A DNA stretch of 64,000 bases from Vibrio stylophorae. GTDB lineage: Bacteria; Pseudomonadota; Gammaproteobacteria; Enterobacterales; Vibrionaceae. The notes below the pieces were generated by a model. That model was given only the letters and a program-made list of their open reading frames with translations, had not been told where the DNA came from and made no database searches. Shown here piece by piece: positions 62,706 to 64,000 of the stretch. The position numbers and the translations under genes are program-made. The stretch covers positions 1,332,475 through 1,396,474 of the forward strand of contig NZ_CAKLDI010000001.1 in the NCBI RefSeq assembly GCF_921293875.1, written 5' to 3'. Each line of letters starts with the position of its first letter. Position 1 is the first letter of the stretch.

Positions 62706-63453
62706 GCTTGAAAATATCGCGCATACGCAGCGTCTCTTACCTTTATCTTTAGCTATTGCAGCGGGCGAGTCTTGTCACTTGCTGGGCCCTAACGGTAGCG
62801 GTAAGTCGACTTTATTGATGTGCATCAGTGGCTTGCTCTCTGGCGAGGGTCGTGTCTATTGGCAAGCGCAAAACTTAGCAAAGTTGAGCTTGGCTTCGCA
62901 GGCGCAATACCGCAGTGTGTTATTACAACAGCAGCGGCCAAGCTTTCACCTTCGCGTCTTTCAATATTTGCTTGTGAGTTTAGCGCCGCTGCAACGAACG
63001 CTCAGTGCTGAAGTTGAGCAAGTGCTGATGGCCTTAGCAAAACGTCTGGGTATTGATGATAAGCTCTCAAGGCAGCTTGATACCTTATCAGGCGGGGAGT
63101 GGCAACGAGTAAGATTGCTTGCCTGTTTTTTGCAGGTTTGGCCAACGCTGAATCCTCAGGCGCGCTTTTTGTTGTTAGATGAACCCATGAACGCGTTGGA
63201 TTTGACCCATCAGCGGGTTGTTTACCAGTTGATTGCAGAGTTGAAATCCAATGGGTTAGCCATTGTTATCGCCAGTCACGATTTAAGTCAGAGTTATCGT
63301 CATGCCGATCAGGTGCTGGTTCTACAGCATGGTGTGAAATGCGCTTATGGTCCGCCGCAGACGGTCTTAACGCCAGCACTGATTGAGCAGGTTTTTGCTA
63401 TTCAAGCGCAAATCTTAGCGCAAGAGCCGAAACGACTGTTACTTGATGTTTAG
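62698..63453 (+). CDS. btuD: Vitamin B12 ABC importer ATPase
   Basis: 251 aa ABC ATPase. Walker A GPNGSGKST (about 30-38), Q-loop LLQQQRPSF, signature LSGGEWQRVRL, Walker B FLLLDEPMNALD, H-switch ASHD. Overlaps btuC by 8 bases, translationally coupled. Powers cobalamin import through BtuC dimer. Terminator at 63486. Confidence 0.95.
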   Translation: MLKLENIAHTQRLLPLSLAIAAGESCHLLGPNGSGKSTLLMCISGLLSGEGRVYWQAQNLAKLSLASQAQYRSVLLQQQRPSFHLRVFQYLLVSLAPLQRTLSAEVEQVLMALAKRLGIDDKLSRQLDTLSGGEWQRVRLLACFLQVWPTLNPQARFLLLDEPMNALDLTHQRVVYQLIAELKSNGLAIVIASHDLSQSYRHADQVLVLQHGVKCAYGPPQTVLTPALIEQVFAIQAQILAQEPKRLLLDV

Positions 63454-63484
63454 AGCTTATTGTTAAATGATTGATGTGCTAGAT

Positions 63485-63515
63485 ATAAAAAAACGCGCTA
63501 AGGCGCGTTTTTTTA
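63485..63515. terminator. Bidirectional intrinsic terminator
   Basis: Stem AAAAACGCGC / GCGCGTTTTT, between btuD and the convergent yajQ. Confidence 0.9.
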
Positions 63516-63543
63516 TTTTCCAGTGATGATTGCAATACGCAAA

Positions 63544-64000
63544 TTAGTCACGGAAATTTTCATATTGGAAGGCTTGGCCGAGCTCTTCACTATTGCTGCG
63601 AACGAAGGCGATCACCTCTTGTAGGTCATCGCGCTTTTTGCCCGTAATACGAAGTTTGTCACCTTGAATTGATGCTTGTACTTTGATCTTGCTGTCTTTG
63701 ATCATTTTGACCATTTTCTTAGCAAGTTGGCTGTCGATACCTTGTTTAAAGTGCAGCTCTTGTGTCACGCTTTTACCAATATGGTCAAAGTCTTTGACAT
63801 CTAGGCTGTTGGCGTCAAGTTGGCGGCGTGCCATATTGGCACGTAGCATCTCACGCATTTGGTTGAGCTGAAAATCACTTTCAGCTTTCATTGTGACGAT
63901 GTTGTCTTTGAGTGCAAAGCTTGCTTCCACACCACGAAAATCAAAGCGCGTTGATAGTTCGCGAGTTGAGTTATCAACAGCGTTACGTGCTTCAACGAGA
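63544..64000 (-). CDS. yajQ: YajQ-family nucleotide-binding protein, start outside window
   Basis: The frame is open from the right edge (last full codon at 63999) to the stop at 63544, giving 151 residues; about 10 N-terminal residues are missing. The first visible residues, [20 protein letters not shown], and the later [44 protein letters not shown] and [10 protein letters not shown] are YajQ signatures. The family binds tRNA/nucleotides and, in Xanthomonas and Pseudomonas homologues, cyclic di-GMP. Convergent with btuD. Confidence 0.95.
   Translation of the reverse strand, partial: LVEARNAVDNSTRELSTRFDFRGVEASFALKDNIVTMKAESDFQLNQMREMLRANMARRQLDANSLDVKDFDHIGKSVTQELHFKQGIDSQLAKKMVKMIKDSKIKVQASIQGDKLRITGKKRDDLQEVIAFVRSNSEELGQAFQYENFRD

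Overview
The window is chromosomal DNA of a gammaproteobacterium, most likely a member of the Vibrionaceae. The grounds are the block bioA / bioBFCD followed by htpX, a second stand-alone EF-G gene, a tandem glycine riboswitch in front of an Na+/alanine-type symporter, YbiT, YajQ, HrpA, pheST-ihfA-btuCD, and the overall protein resemblance to Vibrio homologues. Genus and species cannot be fixed from the sequence alone. Most of the window is ordinary housekeeping and metabolic DNA. Genes are compact, most have a clear Shine-Dalgarno, and many are followed by a strong intrinsic terminator. I saw no tRNA, rRNA, CRISPR array, transposase, integrase or prophage.

Layout. 1-8.5 kb: end of an AttH-like gene, an M20 amidohydrolase, a response regulator with a CheC-like domain coupled to a PAS-GGDEF diguanylate cyclase, a minus-strand pair of tiny membrane proteins (36 and 34 aa) with its own terminator and a CRP-like site upstream, a DsbA-family protein, GloC, and a Lys/Ala-rich winged-helix protein. 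8.5-20 kb: riboswitch-controlled symporter, a receiver/PP2C/anti-sigma-kinase protein, gdhA, and an RND efflux operon with divergent TetR. 20-24.6 kb: ribE, then an inserted toxin-tail plus immunity-like gene flanked by imperfect 132-bp repeats, then yniA, yciU and an iron-type alcohol dehydrogenase. 24.7-34.4 kb: acetate uptake SatP, Mlc, the complete biotin operon, an AAC(3)-family protein, and htpX with a sigma-32-like promoter. 34.7-44 kb: two small immunity-like genes, hrpA, a DUF2809 membrane protein, a Nudix enzyme, a secreted endonuclease/phosphatase-family protein and ybiT. 44-57 kb: EF-G paralogue, a chemoreceptor, a LruC-domain protein with a partner lipoprotein, a MOSC-flavin-[2Fe-2S] fusion, a PACE efflux protein with divergent LysR, and a YbjN-like secreted protein. 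57-64 kb: pheS, pheT, ihfA, btuC, btuD, and the C-terminal part of yajQ.

How the genes work together. bioA and bioBFCD diverge from a shared control region with a BirA-like inverted repeat and cover biotin synthesis from pimeloyl-ACP precursor making (BioC) to dethiobiotin (BioD) and biotin (BioB). SatP and Mlc suggest carbon-source control, and three CRP-like sites (4.3, 41.1, 56.5 kb) point the same way. btuC/btuD import vitamin B12 without a local btuF.

The most unusual parts are (i) the toxin-tail/immunity insertion between ribE and yniA, with relics of both neighbours inside it, (ii) the twin tiny membrane-protein operon, (iii) the SUKH/Imm26-like pair between htpX and hrpA with no toxin beside it, and (iv) two unusual signalling proteins (receiver-CheC and receiver-PP2C-kinase).
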